Below, piece by piece: positions 48,061 through 59,574 of a stretch of 64,000 nt of DNA (positions within the stretch are counted from its first letter, which is position 1; each line of letters begins with the position of its first letter). The stretch is from Dasypus novemcinctus (Eukaryota; Chordata; Mammalia; Cingulata; Dasypodidae), in NCBI RefSeq assembly GCF_030445035.2, contig NC_080682.1:31540770-31604769 (forward strand). The letters are read 5' to 3'. The translations under genes and the position numbers were made by a program. A model generated the notes under the pieces. That model was not told the origin of the DNA. It was given only the letters and a program-made list of their open reading frames with translations, and did no database searches.

Positions 48061-51000
48061 TTTGAAATAATAGAAGAAATAAAGAAATAGTACAATTTAA
48101 AACTTCTCCCTTTTCAATTTGGATGCATTTTAAATCTGTTTCTTGCCTAAATACTTGAGCAAGTACTTCTAACTCAATGTTAAATAAGAGCAGAGAGAGC
48201 GGGCATCCTTGTCTTGTTCCAGATCTTAGAGGGAAAGCTTTTAAGATTTCACCATTCAAAATGATGTTAATCTTGGATTTTTCATATATACCCTTATCAT
48301 GTTGAGGAAGTTTCCTTCTTTTCTTATATTTTGAAGAGATTTTATCAGGAAAGGGTGCTATTTTTGTTGAATGATTTTTCTGCATCTATGTGATGATCAT
48401 TTGATTTTTTCTTTCAATTATTTATGTGGTGATTGATTTTCTTATTTTGAAACATCCTTGCATACGGGGGATGAAACCAACTTGGTAATCCTGTATAATT
48501 CATTTGATGTGTTCTTGAGTATGATTAGCAAATACTTTGCTAAGGATTTTAGCATCTACATTCATTAGAGAGATTGATCTATAGTTTTCATTTCTTGTGG
48601 TGCCTTTGGCTTTAGTATTAGGGTGATGTTGGCATTATAGAATGAATTAGACTATTTCCCCTCTGCTTCTATTTCTTGGAAGAATTTCTGCAGGATTGTT
48701 GCTAGTTCTTTCTGGAATATATGAGAGAATTCACCTGTGAAGCCATTGGGTCCTGGGCTCTTGTTTGTTGGCAGGTTTCTGATAACAAATTCAGTCTTGT
48801 TGTTTGTGATTGGTCTGTTGAATTCACCAAATTATTCTTTCATCAATTAGTCTACTTGTTTGATTCTAGGAATTTGTCCATATCCTCTAAATTATCCATC
48901 TTGATGGCATATACTTTTTCAAATTATTCTCTTATAATACTCTTTACTTTTGTGGGGTCAGTGGTTATATGCTCTTCTTCATTTCTTATTTTATATATTT
49001 TATATATTTGAATATTCATTCATTATTGTTATTATTGTTGTTGGTCTAGCTAAGAGTTTGTCAATTATATTAATCATCTCAAAGAACCAGGTTTGATTTT
49101 GTTAATTTTTCTAGTACGTTCTTATTTTCAATTTCATTTAGCTCTGTTCTAAATTTTGTCATTTCCTTTGGGGTTAGTTTGTTATTCTTTTCCTAATTCC
49201 TCTAGGTGTGCAGTTAGGTCTTTGCTTTTAGCTCTTTCCTCTTTTTGGAATAAGTATTTTTGCCCATGAATTTACCTCTCAGTATAGCTCTTACTGCATT
49301 GCATAAGTTTTGATATGTTTCATTGTCATTTTCATTTGTTTCAAGGGAGATACTGGTTTCATTTGCAATATCCTTCTTGACTCACAGATTGTCTAAGATT
49401 ATGTTGTTTAACTTCCATATCTTTGTGCCTAATCTGCTTCTCTGTGCCTTACTGATGTCCAGCTTCATTCCATTGTAGTCACAGAAATTACTTTGTATAA
49501 TTTCAATCTTTCTGTATTCACTGAGAGATGTTCTGTGACCTAGCATGTGGTCTATCCTGGAGAATGATCCATGTGCACTTGAGAGGAATGTATATCCCAC
49601 TGCATTTGGGTGTATTATTCTGTGTATGACTATTAGGTCCAGGTCCTCTAATGTACTATTCAAGGTCTTTGTTTCTTTATTGATTCTCTGTCAAGATGTT
49701 CTGTCTAATGGTGAAAATTGTGTATTAAAGTCCCTCAATATAATTGTAGAGGCATCTATTTTTCCACTTAGTTTTTTCAATGTTTGCCTCATGTATTTTG
49801 CGGTACCCTGGTTGGGTGCATAAAAGTTTATGAGTGTTCCCCTTCTATTAATATATAGTGGCCTTCTTTGTCTCTTGCAATGGTTTTGCATTTAAAGCCT
49901 ATTTTGCTCAATATTAGTATAACTACTCCTGCCCTTTTTATTCATTGTTTGCATGTAAAATTGCTTTCCAACCATTCACTTGCAGCTTCCTTGAATCCCT
50001 GGGTCATAGGTGAGTTTCTTGCAGACAGCATATAGATGGGTCATATTTCTTTATCATTTCTGCCAATATGTATCTTTTGATTGGAGAGTTTAATTCATTA
50101 ATCTTCAATATTATTTCCATCAATATCATTTCTGGAATTACTTACATTAGCCACATTTTCTTTAAGCTTATACATGCCCTATGTTGTTTTTAATTCTCTA
50201 TCTTTTCAGTTATTCTTACACTCTCCTTCAACTCTCTCTCTCCTGTTTTTCCCTTTCAACCTCCAGAACTCCCTTTAATATTTCTTCAAGGGCAGGTTTC
50301 TTATTGACAAACTCTCTTAATTTCTATTTATCTGTGAATATTTTGAACTCTCCCTTATTTCTTAATGCCATCTTTGCTGGATAGAGAATCCTTGGCTGGA
50401 AGGCTTTTTTTCACATAACACCTTACCTATGTCATTACACTGCATCCTTGCCTCCATGCTTTCAATTGAGAATCTTAATTTTATCAAGCTTCCCTTGTAT
50501 GTGATGTATCTCAATTTTCTTGCTACTTTCAGTATTTTCTCTTTGTCCTGAGTATTGGAGAGTTTGACAAGTATATGTCTTGGGGTTGACTTTTAGGATT
50601 TATACTGTGTGGGATGAGCTGCACTTCCTGGACATGTACATCCATGTCCTTCAATAGAGTTGAGAAATTTCTAGCTATTATTTCCTCCAACACTGTGCTC
50701 TCCTCTTTCCCTTCTTTTCTCCTTCTGGAATGCATATAATGTGTATGTTTATGTGCTTTATATTGTCATCCAGGACCTTAATTCCCTGCTGGATTTTTTC
50801 TATCTTTCTATCTGTTTTGTCTTATTTTAAATGTACTGTCTTTCACATCACTAATTCTTTCCTCTGCCTGTTCGAATCTGCTGTTATGTGTTTCCAGTGT
50901 ATTTTTATTTCTGGCATTGTGCCATTCATCACCATGATATCCAGTATCTCTTTATGCATGTTTACAATTTCTTCAGTATATTCTCCCATTTTCTTCTTAA

Positions 51001-51442
51001 TATCCTTACTTTCTCACTGTACTTCATTAAGTTGATTCATGATATTTGTTTGTTTGGGCATCTTTGATTAGTTTTCCATGTTCTGCATCTTCTTCTGTTT
51101 TTTCAGTTTGTTCATTAGACTTGGCCATATTTTCTTGTTTTTTAGTATGGCTTATAATTTTTGTTGGTGTCTAGCCATCTATTTGTCCTGATGGGTTTAT
51201 TCAGTTGGTCAGCTTCTCCTTCTACTCTAGAGTTTATTTTGTTTTTGTTGAGTGTGTGGTAAGATTTCATGTTTACACTTCATTCCTCTTATTCCATTTT
51301 CTTGCCATTGTCTCTGTTCTCTTGGAAAATAAAAATAATTAGGACCAGAGAAATGATAAAGCTAAGAAAAGAAATAATAATAATAATAAATGATAGAAAA
51401 GGAACCATACAAGACCTAGAAAAATAAATAATTGACACATGT

Positions 51443-51445
<3 letters not shown>

Positions 51446-51506
<61 letters not shown>
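51446..51506. repeat. (TA)n-(CA)n microsatellite
   Basis: About 24 TA units are followed by six to seven CA units, inside the L1 5' UTR. It generates the repetitive YI-containing ORFs seen on the minus strand. Confidence 0.95.
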
Positions 51507-52119
51507 AAGTACAGAGGAATAAGAATAAAAGCGTGGAATTTTAAAAAGTGAAATGAGAAATGAAATAGAGAAAAATACCTAGAATGAATGAAAGGGGTGT
51601 AATGATGAATAGAGAGGAAAGGGAAAAAAAAGAAAAGAAAAACAAAAAAAGTAAAAAAAAGAAAGAAAACCAAGAACAAAAAGAGAGGAAATAAAAACGA
51701 AAGTATTGAAGATGAAGCAAAAAGAGGTGGAGTAAAGGAAAAATAACAGAAACCAGAACAGAGAAAAATGAAGGAAAGAAAAGAAACAACATACTTAGAA
51801 ACAATTGTAAAAGAAAAAATGGGGGAACATGGAAAGGGGAAACAGAGCAAACATTAAACGAAACAGCTGTAGCTAAAAAAAAACAAACAAACAACAACAA
51901 CAAAGGAAAAACAGCCTTCGCTCTTAGATCATTAATGATCTTCTTAGGCTGTTGGTTTTCATCAATAAACCCCCTGAAGCCTGGGTTTTAGGGAGTAAAA
52001 TAGGGGGAAAAAAGTAAAAGAAAACTTAAAAAAATAACAGATTCAAGAAATCTAAAATAAAAAGAATGTCAGTATATTCCCAGTCATGAGGTATTAGCTG
52101 GATGTCTGATAACCTGGTG

Positions 52120-52215
52120 GATCACTTCTCCACTTCTCTATGGAGATTGGGGAATCAAACTAGGGCACCAGCATCTGCAAATCAGGGATTCTTCCATTGA
52201 ACTAAAGTATCTCTC
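52120..52215 (-). mobile_element. tRNA-like SINE head inside the L1 5' UTR
   Basis: The minus strand reads TTTAGTTCAATGG (A-box-like), a middle of about 35 bases, then TAGTTTGATTCCC (B-box-like, close to GGTTCRANNCC), the spacing of a tRNA gene. It resembles the tRNA-derived head of DAS-type SINEs such as 58,118-58,212. The boundaries with L1 sequence are unclear and no target duplication was seen. Confidence 0.5.
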
Positions 52216-52833
52216 TTCAGAAAGCTTTCTGCCTCTTTACCCCCAGTTGTTTTAGTCTATAGTTTTCTAGAGGCCTGCTAATTATACACCTGTCCTTCCC
52301 CACTCGGATCTAGTTTGTCTCTTTTCCTGGGAAGCTGGGAATGACAGTCTGCTTGAGCAGATATCACTCTGCTCTCCCCATGAGGCTAGGGTCCCTTCTG
52401 AGACTCAAAGGGGCTTAGATGGCCAAACTCACTGCAAAGAAACCACTGTCCACCTTCTGTCAGACCCCTCTTCCTCCAAGAGAACACCCTATCTCAGTTC
52501 ATTGGCAGCAGTGAGCCAGGGGCTTCACCAAGTCTACTTGCCCTGAGGGCAGGGTATAATTGTGGTTTCTGGCCACAGTGGCAAACAACTCATGGTTTTC
52601 CTTTGGCTTCTTTATCTTTTCAGTACCCAACTTGTTGGCTCAGAGCACCTTCTCATTCTATTTGTATCCAAAGCTGCTCTTTTAGATAGGTACCTGACTT
52701 CTCTCCATTTTTTTTTTTTTGTGAGAGGGTCAGACTCTGTTTATCTACTTTGGTGCCATTTTCCCAGAAGTCTAAACCCATGATTTTCAACTAAAGAGAC
52801 TCAGATCAAGAGAATTTCAGTAACTGATCAGGA

Positions 52834-53316
52834 TCAGTAAATAATAGTGAGCATTAACTCAACAGCATGCCAAAAGGCCAAGACCCAGGCCACAATGACT
52901 AATATGTTACACCTCACTCCATTCATGATCACCTTGTACTGTGTGGGCTTGACAATGGCAACAAAAGCCATGGGCACCAAGATTAATATATCCATGCCTT
53001 CCAGGAAATGATCAGTACTGTTCTGGGTCATACAATGGTTATAGGAAATGATTTTCTCTCTGCAGCTAAGTTTCTGATTAGCCGGGGAACCACAAAAGGA
53101 GGTGAATAAGAGGTCCATGTGGGAGAGGTGGCAAAGAAAGTAGTATGTTGATTGTTCAATCAGATGACTGCAGGTGATGGTGAGGGAGATGCTGAAGTTT
53201 TTCAATAAGACTGCCAAGAAAAAGAGCAGGAACAACAAACACAAAAGAAGTTCTATTTTCTTATTTTCCCATAGCCCAAAGAAGACAAATTCAGTGACAT
53301 TTTTCTGATTTTCCAT
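52834..53316 (-). pseudogene. olfactory receptor fragment (family 4-like), C-half missing
   Basis: From ATG at 53,314-53,316 the frame is open for 160 codons: MENQKNVTEFVFFGL, TM1, an IEQSTYYFLCHLSHMDLLF TM2 region, REKIISYNHCMTQ (ECL1-TM3), then MAFVAIVKPTQYK where the family has [15 protein letters not shown]. An apparent 9-base in-frame deletion removed the DRY core. OR similarity ends in TM4 (AFWHAVELML), about 55 bp from the L1 5' end, so TM5-TM7 are absent. The frame extends 53 codons upstream of the family-typical Met, without OR similarity. Confidence 0.85.
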
Positions 53317-53559
53317 GAGGGTAAGATGAGAGCAGAATTCATGCAAAACACTTAATTTGTATGAAGTAATACATAACATAATATTAAACATTTGATAACA
53401 TTTTAAGGCTTTATGTGATTTAAAAATTGAAAAAAAGATCCAGGTCATGGTGGGTTTATTACAGTTTCTAATCATTTAAAATATTTTTAAATTAGAGCAT
53501 TATTTTTATATCAAATGATATTCAATAGGAGTGTATTTTTAAAATATTTTACTATACTT

Positions 53560-53720
53560 AATCACCAAGCAACCCAATGAAGTAAGCAGGTACTATTCTT
53601 ATTCTCATTTTATATCTGGGGAATTAGAGTCATACGGGAGCTCAAATAATTATACCAAATAATTTAAATACAAAGTAGCAAACCTAAGATATGAACCTTT
53701 ACCTGATACCAGATTCCATG
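53560..53720 (+). repeat. MIR-like SINE remnant
   Basis: 'aacccaatgaagtaagcaggtactattcttattctcattttatatctggggaattagag' followed by 'aagatatgaacc' follows the MIR core plan ('gaggtaggtactattat...cattttacagatgagg'). Confidence 0.6.
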
Positions 53721-55780
53721 CTCTTCACAGCCATATTAAGTTATCCACAGGCAAAATGCATTCCAGCTGTTATCTATCCCTGTAAAATAAATGGGGTGTT
53801 TTATCCATCTCTGCCACTACCTACCCATATAAATTTATGCAACTTCTGCCATTTTTATACTATATATCATTTTATGCTGCACATAACTGATCTTTGGAGA
53901 TCCAATCTCATCCTAGAAATCCACATACCCAGTGAAACTAATAGTTACTTTTGAAATTAAAAAAAAAAAAATTAAGGCTTTTAATCAGATCAAAGCTATA
54001 CCCTGTTTTAGTTGCTAATAATTTTAGTAACCCTACTTCTTATCGTATTTTGTGGAGGTTCAGCACCTTGATAGGCTGGAAGTAGGGAATTAAAGGCAGC
54101 AATAATTGGGTCTCTGAATATAGGAATATAGGATGTTATGATATAAAAGCCTCCCCTTTCTAGTAATTATGGTAAAGACACAGTTTAGAGACTGTTGTTA
54201 GAAACACTTTAGAACGCTAATTGTTTTCTACCCCCCATGTTGAAGAAATTAATGAGGTGAAAGAATTGCCTTCTTCTTAGAACACACATTTAGAAGAGTG
54301 CGGGCATTCAGATGTGTATATCTGGGAGGAGGGAGCTAATATGTTGAACCATTTCTTTTACTAATATCCAATGCCCTTATAATAAAAATCAGCTTGTGCC
54401 TAAAAATGGTTACTTACAATGAGTTGTTTTGTTGTTTTACAGTAAGGGAACAATAATCTCACGTAGTATACAAATGCTTAGTCTAAGGACCAGAAGGGTG
54501 AGCATGCTATTTTAGATGTTCTAGTAATTTCTATGTTGCTAGCATTAATCAAATCTTTTTATCTGAGATTCTTATTCAATTATCAAGTAGAACTAATGAC
54601 ACTGGCTCTCTTGTTCTTCTGTTCAAAGCAAAAGAAGTAGAGCTTATATAAAGAATAAAAAGATCTTACAAATCTAACTTCAGGATTTCATAAGGGAATT
54701 TCTTTGCCCAATGTTTTGTTTCCTGATATAAGGGGATGGGAGGAAAACTTACGTTAGACAAAAATTAAGTATAAGAAAAATGCATATATGGGTGTTAGTA
54801 AAAATTTATTCTGGGGGCCAAAACAGTTTAAAAAGGCATTTCTTCATAAACTGAGAACATCCAAACCTATCCTCTGTGTATGTTGAATCATCTGTTGAGG
54901 TAAAGAACATAAAGATATGTAGGAATAAATGTGTAATAGAACTGTAAAAAAAATGTAAAATATGTAGAGAACTACAACTGTAGAAAGCCAAACTATTGTT
55001 TTAGAATATTTCCCTAATATTTGTGGCAAGCATTAAAACACCCTCAATAATATTTAAGGAAGAGACATTTATACAGAACTATGCATTTAAAGTAGAGGTA
55101 AACAATAAACAGTAAAATGATCTTATGCATATTTGGAAATTAAAAGCATATCCTGCTAAATCTCTTATTTAAGAAATAAACAATATTAAAAAACATTTTT
55201 AACACCTATAATGAGTGGTAAAGAACTTATTTCAGTTCTGATGTATAAACAGCTTGAAAATATCACTTCTGCACTTACAAAGAAAAGTTAAGTTGAAAAA
55301 CTGAATATCAAACAATCTTAGAACCTTCAGAGAGTTGTGATCACAGAGAAAAGAGAGAGAGGCAGATACGAAGAATTACAGTTTATCTAAAGCAGAAACC
55401 ACAGCTGGAATCAGCCTTGAGAAGAAAAACTAAAGGGTAACCGATGAAATGCTGCAATCCAAACTTGGGCTTGCCTGGGAGACAAAATTTCCAAGAGGCC
55501 AAACCTTAGGGGCACCCACTTATATGAGTGGAGTCCCATATGATTCCCACTCTGAAAATCCCTTTGTGTTTCCAGCAGGAGAAGGGAAAAGTGATCATTC
55601 ACTCTTGAAATGAAATAAGAGCAGTCTGTTCTCATTAACAAATGCTTGTCTTCAAGGGAAATTCTTTTACCACAGCCTAAGCAAGATAATTTTCCCAGAA
55701 CCTACCGTGTTTGGTGTAGTGAAATACTAAACTTCTATATTCTCTAACCTTCCTATTTTCCTTAAAGGTTAAAAAAAATT
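53721..55780. other. gene-free stretch
   Basis: AT-rich DNA with no recognised coding sequence, RNA gene or repeat. The ORFs at 54,806-55,029 and 55,411-55,641 are unrecognised. Confidence 0.4.
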
Positions 55781-57431
55781 GTATGAATTTTCTGTTGCTT
55801 CATATCTTCAAGAATACTTTCTATGGTCAATCTTTAGTTTTAGCCATTCAAGTGGTAAGAAGTGTTATCATTTGTATTTACATAATGAATAGTTATGTCT
55901 AGCATCTTTTCATGTATTAATTGGAATATATGTATGATACGTGATGAAATATTTGTTGAAAGACTGCATTTTATTGTGTTTTGAAATTTTTTTCTTATTA
56001 ATATATAAATATTTATAATCTCAATACAATTTCTTTAGTAACAACAAGCTTTTCAAATATTTTTCCTGGTAAATAAATTCTTTAATCTATATATTAATAA
56101 CCTAATACTTACAGAAACCTTTTCAATCTCTTGAAATTCATTTATGGTGCCTTATTTTCTTCTATGTTTCATTCTAAATATTTTGTATTTTTATGTATTG
56201 TGTAGACATCTATGATTCATTTTGAATCAATATATGTATAAATTGTTAGACACAGTTGGAGATTATTTTCTGTGTGTACAGATATCCAATTGTTCCACCA
56301 ACTCTTGTTGAAAATATTATTCTTTTCCCATAGAATTGCCTACAGTCCTTTCTTCAGTTTAGATTTAGCTGAACATATATGTGTGGAAATAAATCTGGAC
56401 TGTCCATGCTGTTCACCTATTCTACTTATTTATCTTTATGAATGTAACATGTAGGTTTGATTACTGTAAATTTATAGCAGCTTTGAAATCAGAAAGTGTA
56501 ATTTCTCCAAATTTGTTCTTTTGTAAATTTGCGATGATTTGAATTCCCAAATAAACATTAGAATTTGGTTTTAAAAGTCTAAAAAAATAAGCTAATTTGA
56601 ATTCTTCAAGGGAATAGCATTGAATCTAGGTCTTAATTTTGTGTTTGTACAAAGGTATTTTTAATATTTTGACTTGCCTCAATTATGAGTACAAAATGTT
56701 TCTCCATTTATTATGAAATTCTTTGATTTTCTTTTACAAAGTTATGCAGTTCTCAGTATAGATCCCTGCATATGTTTTATCATATTTATTAGCTATTATT
56801 AAATATTTATATTAATGTATTTAAGTATTATATGTTTTATAGTATCATTTTTAAAATTCAATTTTTCATTATTTGTTAAAATAGTCTTAATGATCAGTTT
56901 TTGGATATTGATCTCAAATCCCCAAAACCGGCTGTCTCACTGATTTTTAAATCAGGCATCATCCAGAGTGGATATGAGAAGTAAAACTGTCTGTCTTTAC
57001 TGGTCCCATGATTTCTATAAAGTAAATCTGAACTAATGTACAGAAAAAATATTATATTTTATGAGTATCAGAGACTTGTTGGCCAAATAGAATGAGTTAA
57101 GTTATATTCTCTTTTGTTTCTTTTCTTGGTACTGTTTGTGTAATTGGTATTATTTTTCTTTTAATGTTTGATGGAATTCAAAGATTAGCTATATAGACTT
57201 TAGGATTCCTTGTGGGAAAATTTGAAAGAACACATCCAATTTCTTTAAGTGATATAGGACTATTGAAATTATCTATTGTTTATTTTTAATGTGTTTGTAC
57301 TTTATATCAAATTTCCAATTTTAAGTTGTTGAATTTATTGGCATTAATGTATTTATAGTATGCCTTTATTTTCCTTTTAAAATCTGTACAATATGTAATG
57401 ATATCACTTCTGTCATTAAGAAATAAAATGG
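55781..57431 (-). mobile_element. L1 3' part, antisense (of a 5'-inverted copy)
   Basis: Antisense L1 words include 'tgtacagatatccaattgttccaccaactcttgttgaaaatattattc' (complement of the ORF2 C-terminal region) near 56,275 and 'tttaatgtttgatggaattca' (complement of the RT region) near 57,160. It runs 3' to 5' from left to right. No frame survives. Confidence 0.65.
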
Positions 57432-57845
57432 GGCGGCGGACTTGGCCGAGTGGTTAGGGCATCCGTCTTCCAGATGGGAGGTCCGTGGTTGAAACCCCAG
57501 GCCTTGGTGACCTCTGTGGAGCTGGCCCATGTGCAGTGCTGATGCGTGCAAGGAGTGCCGTGCCATGCAGGGTGTCCCCGCATAGGGGAGTCCCACGCAC
57601 AAAGAGTGCGCCCTGAAAGGAGAGCTGCCCAGCGCCAAAGAAAACTGTAGCCTGCCTAAGAATGGTGCTGCCCACAAGGAGAAAAGACACAACAAGATGA
57701 TGCAAGGAAAAGAAACACAGATTCCTGTGCTGCTGACGACAACAGAAGCAGACAAAGAAGACGCAGCAAAAAGACACAGAGAACAGACAACCGGGGTGTG
57801 GGGGGAAGGGGAGAGAAATAAATAAATTAATTAATCTTAAAAAAA
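57432..57845 (+). mobile_element. DAS-SINE, chimeric subfamily
   Basis: The tRNA-like head has TGGCCGAGTGG (A box, near 57,443) and GTGGTTGAAACC (B box, near 57,486). A GC-rich unrelated body follows ('gagctggcccatgtgcagtgctgatg', 'gctgacgacaacagaagcagac'), with a G-rich patch and an AATAAATAAATTAATTAATCTT-A(n) tail. This is the chimeric tRNA-plus-body design reported for armadillo DAS-SINEs. Flanks 'agaaataaaatg' and 'agaaagaaaatg' are a likely target-site duplication with one change. Confidence 0.9.
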
Positions 57846-57859
57846 AAAGAAAGAAAGAA

Positions 57860-58117
57860 AGAAAATGTTTGGTAATCAGTGATCTAAGTGTCCAAGATAT
57901 CAAGATACATGAAAATAAAAACTAACTAAATCCAAGCCATACAGAGATAAGGATATAATGAAAATAAAGAAAAAAGTCAATGACATAAATAACAGTAATA
58001 AAAACAGAATATCAACAAAGCCAAAAGTTGGTTCTAAACAGGATTAATAAAAGAAGCATTTACATGATTAATTAAAAGAAAAAAGAGATAAAACACAAAT
58101 TATCAATATGATTAAGC
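57860..58117 (+). mobile_element. inverted 5' part of the same L1
   Basis: Plus-strand ORF2 linker sequence: 'acaaagccaaaagttggttct', 'gattaattaaaagaaaaaagagataaaacacaaattatcaatatg'. It corresponds to the region around 62,750-62,850 of the young L1. Its orientation is opposite to 55,781-57,431 and it belongs further 5' in the element, as expected for a twin-primed (5'-inverted) insertion. Confidence 0.55.
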
Positions 58118-58212
58118 TCTATTTTTTTTTTTTTTATGTTACAGGGATAAGAATTGAACTTGGGACCTCAAACATGGAAAGCTGTTGCTCAACCAATGAG
58201 CTATGCTGGTCC
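58118..58212 (-). mobile_element. tRNA-derived SINE monomer (DAS-type), antisense
   Basis: The minus strand reads 'catagctcattggttgagcaacagctttccatgt' then 'aggtcccaagttcaattctta', with recognisable A box (TAGCTCATTGG) and B box (AGTTCAATTCTT), followed by an A-run at the 58,130 side. This is the monomeric tRNA(Ala)-like form. Confidence 0.75.
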
Positions 58213-59150
58213 TTTGAGGGTTTTTTTTTGTTTGCTTGTTGTTGTTTTTATTTTGTTTTTTGTTTTAATTTTAACATATTTTCATTGAAGCACATAATTC
58301 ATACATGAACATGCATAAATAATAAGTGTATATTAATGTGAACTTACAAAATAAATATGTACAACATCATACAGGGGTCGCACATATCACCCCTCCACCA
58401 ACACTTTTCATTGCTTTGTAATATTTGTTATGAACTATGCAAGAGCATCATCAAGATATTTCTATCAACTACAGTCCCTATTTTACATTTTGTGTATTTT
58501 TCCCCCACCCCACACTATTTTTAAAAAATATATTTTTATTACAGAGTGTGAACTTGCAAAACAATCATACACATATGCAGATTTCCCATACAACACCCCT
58601 TCACCAACACACCACACCATGGTGGAATATTTTTTACAAATAATGCAATAATATCATCAGACTATTACCACCAACCATGGTCCATACCATAATTTTGGCA
58701 CATTTTTTCCGTACACCTCCATTATCAACACAGTACATCTTTGATGTTAGAATATTATAGTTTTGCTGTTAACCACAGTTCTATAGGTCACAGCAATTAT
58801 AGTTTTCCCATACTTCTCCATATGCCCACCACCCTACAATAGTGATGTGCATCTGCTCTAGCTCACAGAAGGACCCCCTTGCATTTGTACCCTCAACAAC
58901 AATTCTCATCCACCTCTGGGTTCACGGTGTTATTAGTTCCTAGATAATTTTTTAGCTATCAGTTGACATTTACTTTTCTAGACAGCCATTTTCAGGCACA
59001 ATTCCACTTACAAACCAGTTGCTACCAACTATAATGTGTTACCATCAACTCTATCCATTTCCACATTTTTACAGTCAAGTGAATTAAAACAACTTCTTAC
59101 ATTAAGCATCAGTAGTTCTTCTCAACCCTCCTCTGATCTTCAAATAACCT
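58213..59150 (-). mobile_element. L1 3' UTR, antisense
   Basis: Its complement matches the 3' UTR of the old L1 at about 15.8-16.2 kb: 'ggaccatggttggtggtaata', 'accatggtgtggtg', 'tatgattgttttgcaagttcaca' and 'aataaaaatatattttt'. It lies tail-left and directly precedes the 5' end of the young L1. Confidence 0.6.
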
Positions 59151-59156
59151 ATACTG

Positions 59157-59540
59157 ACTTCCGGCAAGATGGTGGCTGAGTGAGCTTGCCTTGCCGTCTC
59201 TCCTGGGAAGAGGCAGCTGGGCACCGCTGGAGGTTCTCCGGGACCAGGCTTTTTCAGGATTTTTTCAGGGCAGGAAGTGTCTGGACATCGATTTGGTGGG
59301 AAGGTAACGGAAAGGAATGGTCTATAAGATATAAATTGGGACTTTTCAGGAGGGGGAGGCAAGATGGCGGCTGAGTGAACTTCCCGGTTACTAGCTCCTG
59401 GGGGGAATCGGCTGGGAGGCGTCGGAGACTCTTTGGGACCGGCTGTTTCGGGATTTTTCCTGGTCCGGAGGTGTCTGGACATCGATTTGGAGGGAAGGTA
59501 ACAGAGAGGATCCGTCTGTGAAATATACACGGAGATCCCA
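59157..59540 (+). promoter_or_regulatory. two ~195-bp L1 promoter monomers with YY1-like motifs
   Basis: 'caagatggtggctgagtga' at 59,165 and 'caagatggcggctgagtga' at 59,360 start two units. 'gtgtctggacatcgatttgg' recurs with the same spacing (about 59,278 and 59,472), giving a period of 194-195 bp. CAAGATGGCGGC matches the YY1 site known near the start of the human L1 5' UTR, where it positions transcription start. The sense-strand RNA polymerase II promoter of L1 is therefore probably here. Confidence 0.8.
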
Positions 59541-59574
59541 GCTACATGTGGAGGATTCCCTCCTTGGGTAGGCG

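Larger units (their letters stand above)
48061..52779 (-). mobile_element. L1 lacking its 3' end, antisense
   Basis: On the minus strand the 5' end is near 52,779 ('cttctgggaaaatggcacc'). A 1.5-kb 5' UTR follows to about 51.2 kb, then ORF1 (about 51.1-50.2 kb), then ORF2 from about 50.17 kb. ORF2 is readable through the endonuclease (TILRDFNTQFSPLDRTS near 49,700, IDHMLGH near 49,560) to the RT segment [23 protein letters not shown] near 48,200. It stops before the catalytic DD motif and has no 3' UTR or poly(A). Many stops. Several long plus-strand ORFs here are shadows. Confidence 0.85.

Noticed and set aside
51289-51903. Overlapping minus-strand ORFs of 72-144 codons with long YI or Phe-rich runs
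   Set aside because: They are generated by the (TA)n-(CA)n microsatellite and the purine-rich strand of an L1 5' UTR.
57432-57500. Genuine tRNA gene
   Set aside because: The A and B boxes are tRNA-like, but the cloverleaf continues into a SINE body with an A-rich tail and target duplications, so it is a SINE.
57366-57903. Minus-strand ORFs of 129 and 149 codons
   Set aside because: They are antisense to a DAS-SINE. The cysteine/histidine-rich look comes from the SINE body.
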